Of a stretch of 64,000 bases of DNA, positions 1 to 12,120 are shown piece by piece. Below the pieces are notes generated by a model. That model made no database searches and had not been told where the DNA came from. It saw only the letters and a list, made by a program, of their open reading frames with translations. The position numbers were made by a program, and so were the translations under genes. Source of the stretch: Talinum fruticosum (lineage: Eukaryota; Streptophyta; Magnoliopsida; Caryophyllales; Talinaceae); NCBI GenBank assembly GCA_021018815.1, contig JAITYX010000059.1, positions 372,001 through 436,000 of the forward strand, given 5' to 3'. Positions within the stretch are counted from its first letter, which is position 1. Every line of letters begins with the position of its first letter.

Positions 1-1049
1 ACTATTTTTATTTTTTGAAAAAAAATTCATTAATAAAAATCATACAACATTTACAAAGATAATTTTGTAACAAGAATAAATATAAAATATTAAAAACAAA
101 TATTTGTTTCGATAAAATTAATGGTAAATATAATTTCGTTCGACTCTATACTTGCAACATCAATTTGGCCGAAACTATGGTCTTCGACTCCAATATGTAT
201 TTCCCAAACAATTGCATAATTTTATAAAATATAAATCTCTTTGTGATCTAATAGATCTAATATAAAGGAGATATCACTCGTGATCGAGGCATATGAAATT
301 CCATTGTTGAATCATTCCTAATAAAAATCAATAAAACTAAGTTATAAAAATATCAAAAATATGTTTTCCAATTAAATCAATGACTCCAATAAAACTTACA
401 CGTATTGACAAGAGAAATAACCCGTACAAAGGTGAGAAACACAACTCTCACAAAAAGGAGAGAAACCTATAATTGTGACAAAAATGAAAGAACTATTATA
501 TCTTGATTCCATCAAAAATCAAAGTAACAGGGGCTTATCACCGGTTATAATTAGGCCAATAACAACCCTGATAATTTAGAAAATAAATAAATAAATACAG
601 AATTAATGTTTCGAGAGGAGAGGAAGAGAGAGAAGATTAAATAATTTAAAACTATTTTTAGCGTGTGTTAATGAAACAATAATGAGCATAGCATATATTT
701 AATTAACAAACAACAAACTATAATAACTTAAAAACTTTTATGTTTGGTTACGTACGTTGATCAGACTTTGTGTTAACCTCATGCATAATAATCGTTGACT
801 TGAGAAAACCAACAAATTTTATCAGTTGGGACGTTCAACTATGCCTTTTTCTCTACTTTTTAAATCTTTTTTTACATTTTTTTTTTTGCATCCAGGAAGG
901 AGCTGAATCACGCCATCTTAAATTATGATTTGCAGTTTAATTTAATATATAATTACAAACACCAAGAAGATTACGACTTAAACTCCAATAATTAACGATT
1001 TATTTAATGCCTGTGATCTTGGTTAGCCATTGCATCATCATCATTATTC
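1..1049. other. AT-rich intergenic DNA, no gene seen
   Basis: No open frame or splice-linked frame with recognisable protein similarity is visible on either strand. The stretch is AT-rich with short poly-A and poly-T runs. It may hold distal regulatory DNA but nothing specific can be named. Confidence 0.6.
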
Positions 1050-1275
1050 AACGTAGCTCCACACTTTTTTTTTTTTTTTAAGGAGACACAAAGGTATTAC
1101 AATACAATAGGGAAGCGAGAATCGAACTTGAGATTTAATATACTCAAGATCTCAATCTTGACCACTAGGCCAAGACTTCATTGGTGCACCCTTCAGCGGA
1201 CGCCGGCACGCTTGAGCCGCTCCGAGCCAACGGAAGGTTGACACGCACACAGCCGTCGTAACGTAGCTCCACACT
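1050..1275 (-). mobile_element. tRNA-derived SINE with 16-bp target site duplication
   Basis: The same 16 bases, aacgtagctccacact, occur at 1050-1065 and 1260-1275 and are read as the target site duplication. On the minus strand the body (1259 down to 1066) contains a Pol III A box (TGGCCTAGTGG, 1172-1162) and a B box (AGTTCGATTC, 1128-1119) about 35 bases apart. It ends in an oligo-A tail, the T run at 1065-1079 on the plus strand. This is the layout of a non-autonomous retroposon mobilised by a LINE. Unusually, about 87 bases of GC-rich sequence (1259-1173) precede the A box, whereas ordinary tRNA-derived SINEs begin about 10 bases before it. The family name is not known to me. Confidence 0.85.
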
Positions 1276-3960
1276 AGTTTCTCAAATTACACTGATTTAA
1301 ACTCATTTATTGGTTGGCCTAAGGGCCTCAATTTTATTATTTTTGATAATATATAATATGGCATATTCTACGGCATCCAAATCCTAAAATACAAAAATCA
1401 GGTATTATATATCCAACTTTAGCTTGTATCTCGACGGGTACGATTCTCATATCTGTAACGAAATGTCAAAATAAGTCTATTTCATAACATTATCAAACTT
1501 AAATACATATATATTGTAGTTAAAGTTACATGGTACAGCATAACAATGTAAATATTGATGATTATAACAAAAGATTTCGAGTATAAATATTTTTAATCCT
1601 TTTTATGCAGATAGTTTAAGTCTGTTTTTGTATTATTAATTATAGTATTGATCTTATTGTGTAATTATAATATCAAAAATTTTATCAAGTTTAAATTTAA
1701 TTTCCAACCACTGAACCACCAACTCCATTGTCCAGATCCTGGGGAACAGCTAGGCAATCAAAATGTTCTCGTGTGGACAAAATAACCTATCAAAACTATT
1801 TGGAGCTTAAGGTTACGTTGCATAATTTATTCATATGAACGGCAATTTTAGTCCAATAATTTGTAATTTTCTTATTCAATCACCATATGAAATCTTTTAT
1901 TCATCGGTCTTATTTTTTTAGTTATAAGAAAGTGCGATGCTGTAAGAAGTTATAATAAAAAACGATAAAATAATTATAAAGTTAATTATAAAAAGTTTTA
2001 AAATATAAAAAAAAAAATTGAGAGTGAGACTGTATTCATTGAAATTTATTACGACACATCGGTCTTGTAATAATATTAAGTCGTGATATATCCTATTTTG
2101 TATCCATCCATATTCTATGTATTATGCCGAAAGTCTTAGCTATAAATATATTTGTTAATGCAAGAGGTTCATTTTTTAATTTACTTTTAGATTCATGTTT
2201 GTTCACATGAAAATTTACGTATTGTTTAAGCTATTGAGCAGTACCTTGAATATATAACTTTTAATTAATATCATGAAATTTCACACCTTGTCTCACTATT
2301 ATTGAGGTTCAAAAATTAAATGACAATAAAAATAAACATTTGTCTCATTTAGATCGACCTGGGTACATATATCTAAATTGATTGTTTATCTCATTATTTT
2401 ACAAACTATGAGCAAAAAACAAGCACGGAAATGACTAATAATTACCGTAAAATATTCTCTATTCATAAAACTCCAACCCGAGACATTATATAACAACAGT
2501 GTTAAGTTATTTGTCTTCACTTATTTTTGTTAAAGATACAATCTTTATTGAAATCATCGCTATATTGAAATCAAAGAGCATGAAATCATCATTAAAATGC
2601 ATGGTTAGGTTTATTCCAAAAACTATTGAAATCGGATGACCCTCTAATATTCTATCTATAATATTAACTTGTAAGTATATTTTGGTTATATTTTAATAAT
2701 TACAGTAAGAAAAAAATAAGTGTAGAAACTCGAACATGATATGAATTTGTGTACATAAAATAAACCAAGTATGAGCTTAGATTCAGTTAAATTCCAGCTT
2801 GATTGATTCATGTTGGTCCAATTGCAATGTGCACATCATTATTGCAGATAAACTTAATTCTAAATAATTTGTTAAACTATTTCATCTTCATTTTTGTTTA
2901 TGAATATCAAAGCTATTACTTTTACGTCCCTATTTAAAAGTCTAAACTTTAGGTTTCGACCACGTTATCAAGGAGATATGGGCCCTATAATTTCGATACA
3001 TTCAATTCTTTCCCTTTTTATTGTATTATATTGTCATTTATATCGATGATGAACAATAGATATTAGTTTTGTCCACCAGATAAATTCTCAACTCTATAAT
3101 ATTATCATTTAATTTTGTTTATATGAATGTTCCCACATACATACATACATACATATATATATATATGAATGAAATCAACTACACACATGAACCGTTTAAC
3201 TCACTAGACGGTAGGAAAGAACGGTTTTGGGTAAACCTGAATATGAAATTGTTTGACCAGAATATGGCTTTTAGGAACTTAAACCACAATCTATTTGATC
3301 AGTTTTTCGATTTTAAGAACCTAAACCTAAATTAACTCAACAAGCAACATTAACTCAAATTTAGTATATGATGTTGAACTCAAAAAGCAAGCAGACGATC
3401 ATTCAAATTATTAACCAAATAATAATGGTAAATAACCAAATGCCTCAAATTAATTAAAAACTAAATTTAAATTTTAAAAAATATATCCCTTTAAGTATGA
3501 TTATGTTCATTAATTAAAATATTTTTATAATTTTAAATTCGCTTCGCAAAAGACCACAAATATATAGGTAACCTTAAACCCTCAAATATCATTAAAGGTC
3601 ACGAGTACCTACGGTTTGAGGTACCAAAACTCTTCATAACGAGTCTCGGTTTCGGTTTCCAGTTCTATTTTTAGGAACTGGACTCTAAATCGTTTGATGA
3701 ATTTCTGTTTTAAATTCCGAACTATTTAATCGATTCCGATCTAATTCTTAAATATCCGTTAGAGGCGCCTACCTCACAACGTAAAGTAAAATAAAAGATC
3801 AAAAAAATTAAAAGTTGCATCAGTTGCATGCAAGTGCAATAATTATATTACATCGTGACACTTTTTTTTTGGAGGGGATTTGGAGGGGTTGACCGAAATA
3901 ATGTGAAAACCAGAAACAGAGTATGACGAAGCTTGAGAAAATACGCACGAAAGGCATATC
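1276..3960. other. AT-rich intergenic DNA upstream of PHT1
   Basis: No coding potential is supported. Small open frames here are low-complexity. A (CATA)n/(TA)n stretch lies near 3137-3166. The proximal end is the promoter of the phosphate transporter. Confidence 0.6.
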
Positions 3961-3963
3961 ATG

Positions 3964-3971
3964 GAATATGC
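3964..3971. promoter_or_regulatory. P1BS-like site (GNATATNC) in PHT1 promoter
   Basis: GAATATGC matches the PHR1-binding consensus GNATATNC used by phosphate-starvation genes. It lies about 130 bases upstream of the TATA box of a PHT1 transporter, where such sites are typical. The motif is short and can occur by chance in AT-rich DNA. Confidence 0.45.
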
Positions 3972-4097
3972 TCCCTCCCTCACTAAAAGATCCCCCTCTC
4001 TCTTTATTTAATAATAATATCCCTAATTATTTTCCTCTATTTCTAATTATAAATTGATTTATTTCCCCCTGATTTATGTGACGAAAAAGGTTTTGCT

Positions 4098-4103
4098 TAT
4101 AAA
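4098..4103 (+). promoter_or_regulatory. Probable TATA box of PHT1
   Basis: TATAAA sits in a short GC-rich context (TTATAAAGGGCGGG). It is followed about 30 bases later by pyrimidine-rich leader sequence, and then by the non-coding first exon ending at 4347. No better TATA element lies closer to that exon. Confidence 0.6.
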
Positions 4104-4543
4104 GGGCGGGCCCCTATGCCCTACCTCAGCTTAACTCTCCAGAGTCCCTCAGTCAACACCCTCCCCTGCCCCTCCCTCCTCCGCGATTGCGCTTAAATAC
4201 TCTCTTGCTCCTTCCTTCCCTCCCCATCTCTCTCTCCCCTGGGCATAAAACGTCAAAGAAAACGCAGCAGAACCTCTCCCTCTCTATCTCTCTCTCTCCT
4301 CCCGCCGTTGCTGTGGCCGACGGAGTTTATCATTTGACTGTTTCAAGGTACGCTTTATACTTCGTTCTGGATTCAGAAATGAACCGGTCAAATTTCAATC
4401 AAGATCCATCAATGCTTGCTTCGAATTTCAATGCTGTCATTTTTTTAGCATTTTCTCCGCTCCTATAGATAGTCAGTATAATCTTTATATTAAAAAAATA
4501 TAAATTCGGTAACCTAACTCATTTAAAATTCTTCCGGATTATG

Positions 4544-4551
4544 GAATATTC
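4544..4551. promoter_or_regulatory. P1BS-like palindrome in PHT1 leader intron
   Basis: GAATATTC is a fully palindromic match to GNATATNC. It is a second candidate PHR1 site, about 200 bases into the leader intron. Chance occurrence is possible. Confidence 0.35.
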
Positions 4552-5718
4552 TTCTAATTTTTAGGGCGAGTTCAGTGTTGTAGAATAGTTTAAACTTGAA
4601 AGTGTATTATCAGTGTTATAGTTAATTATAAATCTTACGCCAAATACGGCGGTAATTTTGGGATGATCAGTTAGAGATTCTGGGGTTGAGCGAAGCTGAA
4701 ACAGATACGCAGGAGAGAGATCAGTTTCGGAATGAAATAAAGGGGAAGAATGAGATTAGAGGGGTTTTGGCCTGATTTGTTGTTTCCACAGTGGTTTGCA
4801 AAGTTCTGCAGATCTTTGTTTTGTTTCTTGTGGGAGAAAACAACATGATATGATATGAATAATGAAAGAAAAGAAATTTCTGGTTGTTTCTGATGCTGTA
4901 TAATAGTATATATTTTTCCAGGACCCTTTTACATCATTATTTGATCCAATTCCATTCTTTCTGGAACTCAGTGGTGGGTTTACTCCATAAAATTATTCTC
5001 CCACTTTTCCCAGATTCTCTTCTGTGCTTTTGTCCCTTTCATCCTCTTTCTTGGAAGATTATAAAATCATATTTGTTTTTTTGTTTGTTTATTTTTATAT
5101 ATTTCTTCTGCTCAATTTTGTCGTCCCTCCCCTGCTAAATTTCGAGTAGAGTCAGTCCATTTTTGCCTAGCCGGATTCAAATTTTTATTTGGGTTGTTCT
5201 ATGTAATTATTATATTATTTTCTAGAGAAAAAATGCATTTGACAAGTACTTGTGTGTATTTCATTAGATAAATAATTGAGATGTGACTGGTGTAAACATT
5301 TTTCTTGGAGTCTCCTCGTTGGTCCCATCTGTCAAAATCTTGAAAGAGTCAAATTTGGCTATTTTGAGATTTTTTTAATGTGTTTTTGTCGAATGAAAAC
5401 ATTGAATTTGGGGTTGATTTCCGTTGATTGGATGGATGAAAGGATGCTAAGATCAGTTGAATGGGCTGGGTCACAGAGTTGTAAATGAGGTGGGAAAAAC
5501 AATATTTGTTTTGAAGTCTTCCAGTTTTTATGTGACCCTACAGAATCAGTGGAAAAACATGAAAGTTGTTTTTGATACCATCTCTGAATTGTCAACCCCA
5601 TGATGAATGCATAACAAAGTTGGTTTCAACATGATACCTAAACATAGCCTTTGACAGAAAAAAGGTTGTTATGTACTGTTCAATATTATTATATTGTAGG
5701 AATTAGGACTCGCATTTT

Positions 5719-5719
<1 letters not shown>

Positions 5720-5767
<48 letters not shown>
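5720..5767. repeat. (TA)n microsatellite, about 24 units
   Basis: An uninterrupted TA dinucleotide tract in the PHT1 leader intron, about 105 bases before the acceptor. It is expected to be length-polymorphic. Confidence 0.95.
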
Positions 5768-5770
<3 letters not shown>

Positions 5771-5916
5771 GTTTTACTCTCTATTAGGATAGATTTTGTT
5801 TAGAGATTGTTTAGAGAGGAATTTACATTATCAGTTTGTTATGTTTACACTGTGTTTTCCCCCTGTTTCAGGTGAATTCACTTTCTTTTTATCAGTTGAG
5901 GAGCTGAGTAGTAAAA

Positions 5917-7529
5917 ATGCCTCAAGAGTTGAAAGTGCTGAATGCACTTGATGTAGCCAAGACACAATGGTATCACTTCACAGCTATCATTATTGCTGGC
6001 ATGGGTTTCTTCACCGATGCCTATGATCTCTTCAGCATTTCCCTTGTCACGAAGCTTCTAGGCCGGATATACTACACAGATACTACTAAACTAAAGCCAG
6101 GAACCTTGCCTCCCAATGTCTCAGCCGCTGTCAATGGTGTGGCCTTCTGTGGGACCCTCTCAGGGCAGCTTTTCTTTGGGTGGCTCGGGGACAAGATGGG
6201 TCGTAAGAAGGTCTACGGTATGACTCTTATGATGATGGTAATATGCTCCATAGCCTCGGGGCTTTCCTTTGGGTCCACACCAAAGGGCGTCATGGCCACA
6301 CTCTGCTTCTTCCGGTTTTGGCTTGGGTTTGGCATTGGAGGGGACTACCCCTCTCGGCCACCATCATGTCCGAGTACGCCAACAAGAAGACCCGAGGGGC
6401 CTTTATTGCTGCCGTCTTTGCTATGCAGGGATTCGGGAACTTGACAGGTGGCATTGTTGCCCTTATTGTCTCAACCGCCTTCAAGGCCGCTTTCCCAGCC
6501 CCTGCTTATAAGGAGGACCATGCAGGCTCATTAGTCCCTCAGGCTGACTATGTTTGGAGGATCATCCTAATGTTTGGTGCGATCCCTGCGACTCTGACTT
6601 ACTATTGGCGTATGAAGATGCCAGAGACAGCTCGTTACACCGCCCTCGTGGCTCAGAATGCCAAGCAAGCCGCCAATGACATGTCCAAGGTGTTGCAGGT
6701 TGAGATCACCGAGGATCAAGAGAAAGTAGAAGAAATTGTGAAGAAGAGGAGCAATCAGTATGGTTTATTCTCCAAGCAATTTTTAAAACGCCACGGTCTT
6801 CATCTCCTTGGAACCACCACCACATGGTTCCTCCTAGACATTGCCTTCTACAGCAACAACCTTTTCCAGAAGGACATCTTCAGTGCCGTTGGATGGCTCC
6901 CTGCAGCCAACACCATGAGCGCCCTTGAAGAGGTCTACAGAGTGGCTCGAGCCCAGACCCTTGTCGCCCTCTGTGGAACCGTCCCTGGGTACTGGTTCAC
7001 CGTGGCATTCATTGACATCATTGGCAGATTTGCCATTCAATTGATGGGATTCTTCTTCATGACTGTGTTCATGTTTGCCCTGGCCTTTCCCTACCACCAC
7101 TGGACCACCCCTGGCAACCACATCGGGTTCGTGGTCATGTACGGTCTGACCTTCTTCTTTGCCAATTTCGGACCCAATGCCACCACATTCGTTGTACCAG
7201 CGGAGATCTTCCCAGCCAGGCTGAGGTCCACTTGCCATGGTATATCTTCAGCAGCAGGGAAGGCTGGAGCCATCGTTGGGGCATTCGGGTTCTTGTACTT
7301 GGCTCAAAGCAAAGACCCAGCAAAGGTAGATGCAGGGTACAGTCCGGGTATTGGGGTTAGGAACTCATTGATCATATTGGGTGCCATTTGCGCACTCGGA
7401 TTCTTCTTCACATTCTTGGTGCCAGAACCCAAAGGAAAGTCCTTGGAAGAGATGTCCGGCGAGAATCAGGATGAAGCTGAAGAGGCTGAGCCAACTAGTG
7501 GAAGTGATAATAGGACTGTTCCAGTTTAA
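5917..7529 (+). CDS. PHT1: High-affinity inorganic phosphate transporter, PHT1 family (1-base frameshift)
   Basis: This is a proton/phosphate symporter of the major facilitator superfamily, expected in the root plasma membrane. It starts [17 protein letters not shown], as PHT1 proteins do. Twelve membrane segments split around a central hydrophilic loop (about residues 230-290) are visible. The family signature [13 protein letters not shown] lies at about residues 141-153. The tail (KSLEEMSGE) is PHT1-like. The frame breaks inside the signature: the C run at 6348-6351 has four C where five are needed for GAC TAC CCC CTC TCG GCC. After the break the protein continues intact to TAA at 7529. With one C added the length is 537 residues, the family norm. 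The coding region has no intron, while a leader intron lies upstream. I favour a base-call error over a pseudogene because nothing else is damaged. P1BS-like sites suggest induction by phosphate starvation. Confidence 0.93.
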
Positions 7530-9535
7530 TTGTGTTGTTAGTAGTATATGATCTTCTTTTTTTTTTCCTCCCTCTCTCATTGTACCACAATTTGATTCTA
7601 CGACTAAAAAGCTGAGTATGTTAATGTGTTTAAACTAGTATAGGTCATTTTGAAGGTAAGGGGGAAAGTGCAGGTTTTGGTGTGCAGAAATAAGCACTTT
7701 TGGCTAACTGGGTGCTGCAACTTTTACAGACTTTAGGGTTTGCTGTTACAAAATTACAATCACAATGCGTAGTTTGTTTGGTTTCAATGAGAAATCCTAC
7801 AGTGTTATTCCAAAACCTTGTGATTGGTGCTTCCACTCCAGTTATCATATGTGGGTTAGTACCATTTTGTAATAAAATTTTAAAAATTAATTTGGGTAGG
7901 TTTTAGGGATGAAATTTAGGTTTTTGTCTCACGTTTTTACAAAAAAAGAACTAGTTTCATTAAATATTTTCTTTTCGGAAATAATTAATGCAATCGGCTA
8001 AGGGTAATGTCAAATAGAGCCGTTACAGGTCGATTTTCTTACAACGGACTCTATGCAGTGTGTAGCAAGTCCACATATAACGCGGTTTTAAGTTCAAAAC
8101 AAGTGGACCAAATCTGTGGGAAGAAAAGTCCTTCTGCAAAGTATCCATGCGACGTGTTTGATGAATTGTCATATTGGACATCATTTTCTTTATAGTACTA
8201 GCTAGTTTTTTTTTTGACAAGTAAAAAGTGGAAATAAAGGGGAAAATGAATGAATGAAGATATTAATAACAGAGATGGGTGATCTGTTATGTACTGATGA
8301 GGACCATATTGATATTGATTGGATTTGTGACTCCATCTATGTTAGCCTTTGGATTATAAGCAACTTACATGTATAGCATGGGGACGACCTTGACTTGGAG
8401 AAAAACCGAAGAATATTCAACCCAAGGCCAAGGGAGCTTCTGTCATGTCTACATCTAGCTACAACCTAAAAGATGACAATTTTGCTATAATTTCATGTCC
8501 CCTCGGTACACTTAGGTCTTATTCCATTCAGTCGTAAGGAGCGGTAAAGTTGGAAGCCGTTGCATCTTGTTCTCTAATTGGAAATTTTCTTTCATATATC
8601 CTTCCAACTTATTGTAATTTCTATTAACTTTTTAGCTTTTTAAAGCTTCTTTTAACTCCGTTAAGTTTTTCTCAATTTTCCAACAATTGTTTTTATACTT
8701 ACCTCCAACTTTTTCGAACTCCTTCCTACTTTTTTCAGCAGTCTTTCCAATTTCGTTCAATTTCTGTATGTCTCTTTCTAATTTCTTTCAACTCCAAATT
8801 TTCAACTTCTTTCCTACCATTCATGAACATGCCTAAGATGTGTGAAAAGATCATTACTAGTTTTGAGCTGAAACCGTTGTGTTAATGCAAACAGAGAAGG
8901 GGAGCATGAGAGTGGACTAGCACCAGTGCCCAGAAGCAACCACAAACAAATTTGGAATGGGTATTATTTATTCGGTAATATGACGTATTTTGAGAGAGGG
9001 AGTATAATTTGTTTTAGAAGACCATAAAAATATAAGGTAAATAAAAAATTATAATCCATTCTATAAAAATTGTCAAAAATATTTATTTTAAATGTTTCAA
9101 TAATATTATCAAAATTTCTCTATATATTATTAAAAAAACATTGGTAAGAATAACTTTCAATTATTTTTTTATGTGGATGCATCAGAAGTCAATAGTCTGG
9201 ATTAACAATTTTTATGAATAATTTGATGAAAAAGATGGATAACAGAAACAATATTTTTTTGAATTATAAAACAAACTAACAAATTAATAATATTTTAATT
9301 TGAGCATTTATAACTTTTAAGTTTATGTGTTGAACCTCCAAAAAAAAAAAAAAAAGGTTTATATGTTGAATGATCTAAAACTATGCCGAACCCAAGTCTA
9401 GCCAAACCTCACCATTGTACTTTTGTTTTCTATGATTTACATATTTACCTAATTGCTTTGAAATCTAGCTTTAAAAAACTTCTAAACATATAAGTCAATA
9501 ATTACGTATGTCATACTCTCTTTTAAAATAACTAA
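7530..9535. other. Intergenic, PHT1 3' flank
   Basis: The first part is presumably the PHT1 3'UTR and terminator. No further gene is supported. From about 8513 to 8835 there is a pyrimidine-rich stretch of imperfect repeats of the type TCCAACTTTTTC. Its edges (TTAGGTCTTATTCC and, inverted, TTAGGCATGTTC) loosely resemble terminal inverted repeats. Confidence 0.5.
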
Positions 9536-9728
9536 AGGTCTATTCGAAATTACCTAAAAATCATCATATATTTCTATTTTCCGTTCGTTTCTCTTCTTTT
9601 TTGTTACTCGTTTATGTTCGTTTATGTTCTTTTACGCTCGCTTCTATTTATTTTCTGTTCGTTTATACTTGTTTATGTTTGTTTCTGTTTCTATTTATGT
9701 TTGTTTTTAAGTAATTTCGAACATGCCA
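9536..9728. mobile_element. MITE, about 193 bp, with TIRs and TAA duplication
   Basis: Imperfect terminal inverted repeats of about 25 bases flank the element. The left is GGTCTATTCGAAATTACC (from 9537) and the right, read inverted, is GGCATGTTCGAAATTACT (from 9727). TAA occurs directly outside both ends (9533-9535 and 9729-9731), as in PIF/Harbinger (Tourist-like) insertions. The interior is an imperfect array of a GTTCGTTTAT unit. There is no coding capacity. A second copy lies near 35854-36044. Confidence 0.7.
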
Positions 9729-10734
9729 TAAATGAGCACAAGTTAATTGAACTTTTATCGGAATTGTGCTTGACATCTTAAGCATTCATACTGAACTCAC
9801 TGATATAAACGAGCCAATATTGGCTGTGCCGGATCTAAAGACTTGTTGAGCTAACTTGGTTCATCTATCCCCGACTAGTGAAATTTGTAGTTGTAGCATC
9901 TACCAAATACCTTCTATGGTGATGCTTTCCGGTCTCAATCTGGGTCTTAGTGTTTTTGGGCCGCTTCAAAGAGAGGAGTTATCCAATGGGTTTTTCTGTA
10001 AACATTGAAAATGGACCATACATGCTGGGGAGTATAAATAAAACCATCAGGTTTGTATTTTGTTGGACTGAGCTTATGAAGCCTTCACATGACCCAAAGT
10101 TCCTCAGGAACGATCAATATTCACAACCCATACATGGTATAAGCCAAAACGCTGTAATCATGTTCATAAACCTTAATTTTATAATGACACTGTATTGTAA
10201 CCGAAAAGACGTACTATACATACAATTTTATAATTATAAAAAATTAATATAATTAAAAGTTAATTTATAGGTGCCAACAATCTTCTAACCATGCAATTAT
10301 ATTGATTTTATTTAAATTTAATATACAATGATATAATTTTTATGTCAAAAGAAGACACTTAAGAAGTGTTTGAGTAAGACATGTATAATTTTACCTCAGT
10401 AAAGTCTATTTCTTATTGGGTTCAATTTTTTTGAGCTTTTCGTCAGATACATGCGTCTATCGTGTTGCAAAGGATTACGCACCATTATGATGGAATTTTC
10501 GACTGAATAATGAAATGATGTAACACATATACAAATATATTTCCGAACAATTTTATACGATACATACTTATAGTTGGGAAAAGGTAGTTGTAGTACATGA
10601 AAAAGTGTAGCATACAACCCATAATAACATACATATACATACATTACTCCTCTCACTCTACATCGTTCACTTTATTTACGTGCCAGCCTTGCAATAGATA
10701 TCTAGTTTCCATTGTAATACTCTTCTTCTCTTGT
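9729..10734. other. Intergenic, PPCK 3' flank
   Basis: No gene is supported. Several short open frames show no recognisable motifs. Confidence 0.5.
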
Positions 10735-12070
10735 TCACTGCCCTGGGCCTTCACTTACTATCCATCGGTGTCCTGCAACCAAATCTCTCCCATATAAGCG
10801 TATATATTTCTTGTTTTCACAACCACCCTATGTAACTAATGCTCATAAATAATCATTTCGTGTGAAACCAACTCTGGTTTGGCTCGTTTTAATCAAGTAG
10901 TTCATTTTTTTACAAAACTACCAACATAATCACCAAAATTATTCAAACCCTTATTTCACAAATCTAATGTGAAAACATAGAATTTAACTTAATTATAACC
11001 TCAAATTTGAAACTTTTTTAGCAAAAACAATAATCCTGTGTTGATCAAGTCCGAATTGGTTTGAAGATGCACCGAGCCGAATCCAAACCTAATCAAGCTC
11101 ACCCCGAGCTAAAATGTGACCAAGCCAAGCTAACGAACAAAGTAATGAATCAACATATAATTAAGCAGAGAGAGAGAGGGTGAATGAAAGATTCTTCAGA
11201 AAACAATTAAGCGTGGAATTTTAATCTATGAAATGCAAGAGATCGAGTGACACTCACTGAGAGCCTCTTCCACGGAGAACCTTCTAGAAACATCCTTACA
11301 GAGCATCTTTCTCAAGAGATCCTTCACCCCTTCCGACACCGACCCGAAAACCCTCGCCGGAAACCTCACATTTCCCCTCAAAACTTTCTCGAAAACCTCC
11401 TCCACCCTCTCTCCATAAAACGGGGAAACCCCGCCACCATAATATACAAAACGACACCCGCACTCCATACATCCACCTTCTCGCCATATCCTCTCGCTTC
11501 TAGAACCTCCGGCGCCACGTAATACGGCGTCCCCACCACCTCCGTCATCAATTCTCTCTCCGGCGAGACGAACCCCGCCGACCCGAAATCACAGAGCTTC
11601 ACCCTCTTCATCTGAGGATCTACCAAAATATTCTCAGGCTTGATATCCCGATGGACGACGCCGTGTTTGTGGCAATGCAGGAGGGCGTTGAGGAGGTTAG
11701 CAAAGATGGGTCGGGCTTCGGGCTCCGGGAGGCGGTGGCGGAGGGAGAGGATAGAGAACAGGGAGGGGAAGGGGAAGAGGTCGAGGACTAAGTGGAGGTG
11801 GGAGGGTGAGTCGTAGGCGCCGTGGAGGCGGGTGATGAAGGTGGAAGTGGTGGAGGAGAGAGAAAGTAAGTGGAGGGCCTTGGGCTCTGTGGTGAGGGAT
11901 TGTTCGTCGATGGGGTCGCCGGAGACGAGGGACTTGTCGACGGATTTCACAGCGAAGAGGTGGCCTGTGGCGCGTGATTTGCAGGTGAAAACGACGCCGA
12001 ATCGACCTCGACCGATCTCGCCTAGGACGTCGTAGTCTCTGGAGAAGGACGACGCTTGGGCTTGGCTCAT
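10735..12070 (-). CDS. PPCK: Phosphoenolpyruvate carboxylase kinase (1-base frameshift)
   Basis: This is a small Ca2+-independent Ser/Thr kinase of the CDPK-related group that phosphorylates the N-terminal Ser of PEP carboxylase in the cytosol. Exon 1 runs 12070-11258 and exon 2 10772-10735, after a 485-bp intron. Visible kinase motifs are GRGRFG (glycine loop), AVKSVDKS (subdomain II Lys), HRDIKPEN (catalytic loop), DFGSAG (DFG), [10 protein letters not shown] (APE) and [10 protein letters not shown]. There is no autoinhibitory or EF-hand region, which is the PPCK hallmark. The reading frame slips at the G run 11422-11425 (C4 on the coding strand). A fifth C restores the PPFYGE motif and the rest of the C-lobe. 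Exon 2 is only 38 nt and gives [16 protein letters not shown], matching the usual ALRHPWI ending. With one base added the protein is 283 residues, as expected. ATG at 12070 fits the short PPCK N-terminus. Confidence 0.9.
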
Positions 12071-12098
12071 TTCTTCCGGCGGCAAGAAACCAACTTTA

Positions 12099-12120
12099 AG
12101 AGAGAGAGAGAGAGAGAGAG
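12099..12120. repeat. (GA)n tract in PPCK 5' leader
   Basis: An uninterrupted AG repeat 29-50 bases upstream of the PPCK ATG (a CT tract on the coding strand), a common plant leader feature. Confidence 0.9.

Larger units (their letters stand above)
4348..5871 (+). other. 5'UTR intron of PHT1
   Basis: A leader exon appears to end at TTTCAAG|GTACGC. The acceptor is a strong pyrimidine tract ending in TTTCAG at 5871, 45 bases before the PHT1 start codon. PHT1 genes commonly carry an intron in the 5' leader. The intron contains a (TA)n microsatellite and a P1BS-like palindrome. Confidence 0.65.

Noticed and set aside
6834..7238. Antisense open frame of 134 codons within PHT1
   Set aside because: It overlaps conserved PHT1 coding sequence and shows no motif. 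It is a by-product of codon composition on the opposite strand.
9950..10252. 100-codon open frame (+) between the MITE and PPCK
   Set aside because: No conserved motif, and composition is like the surrounding spacer. Too weak to call a gene.
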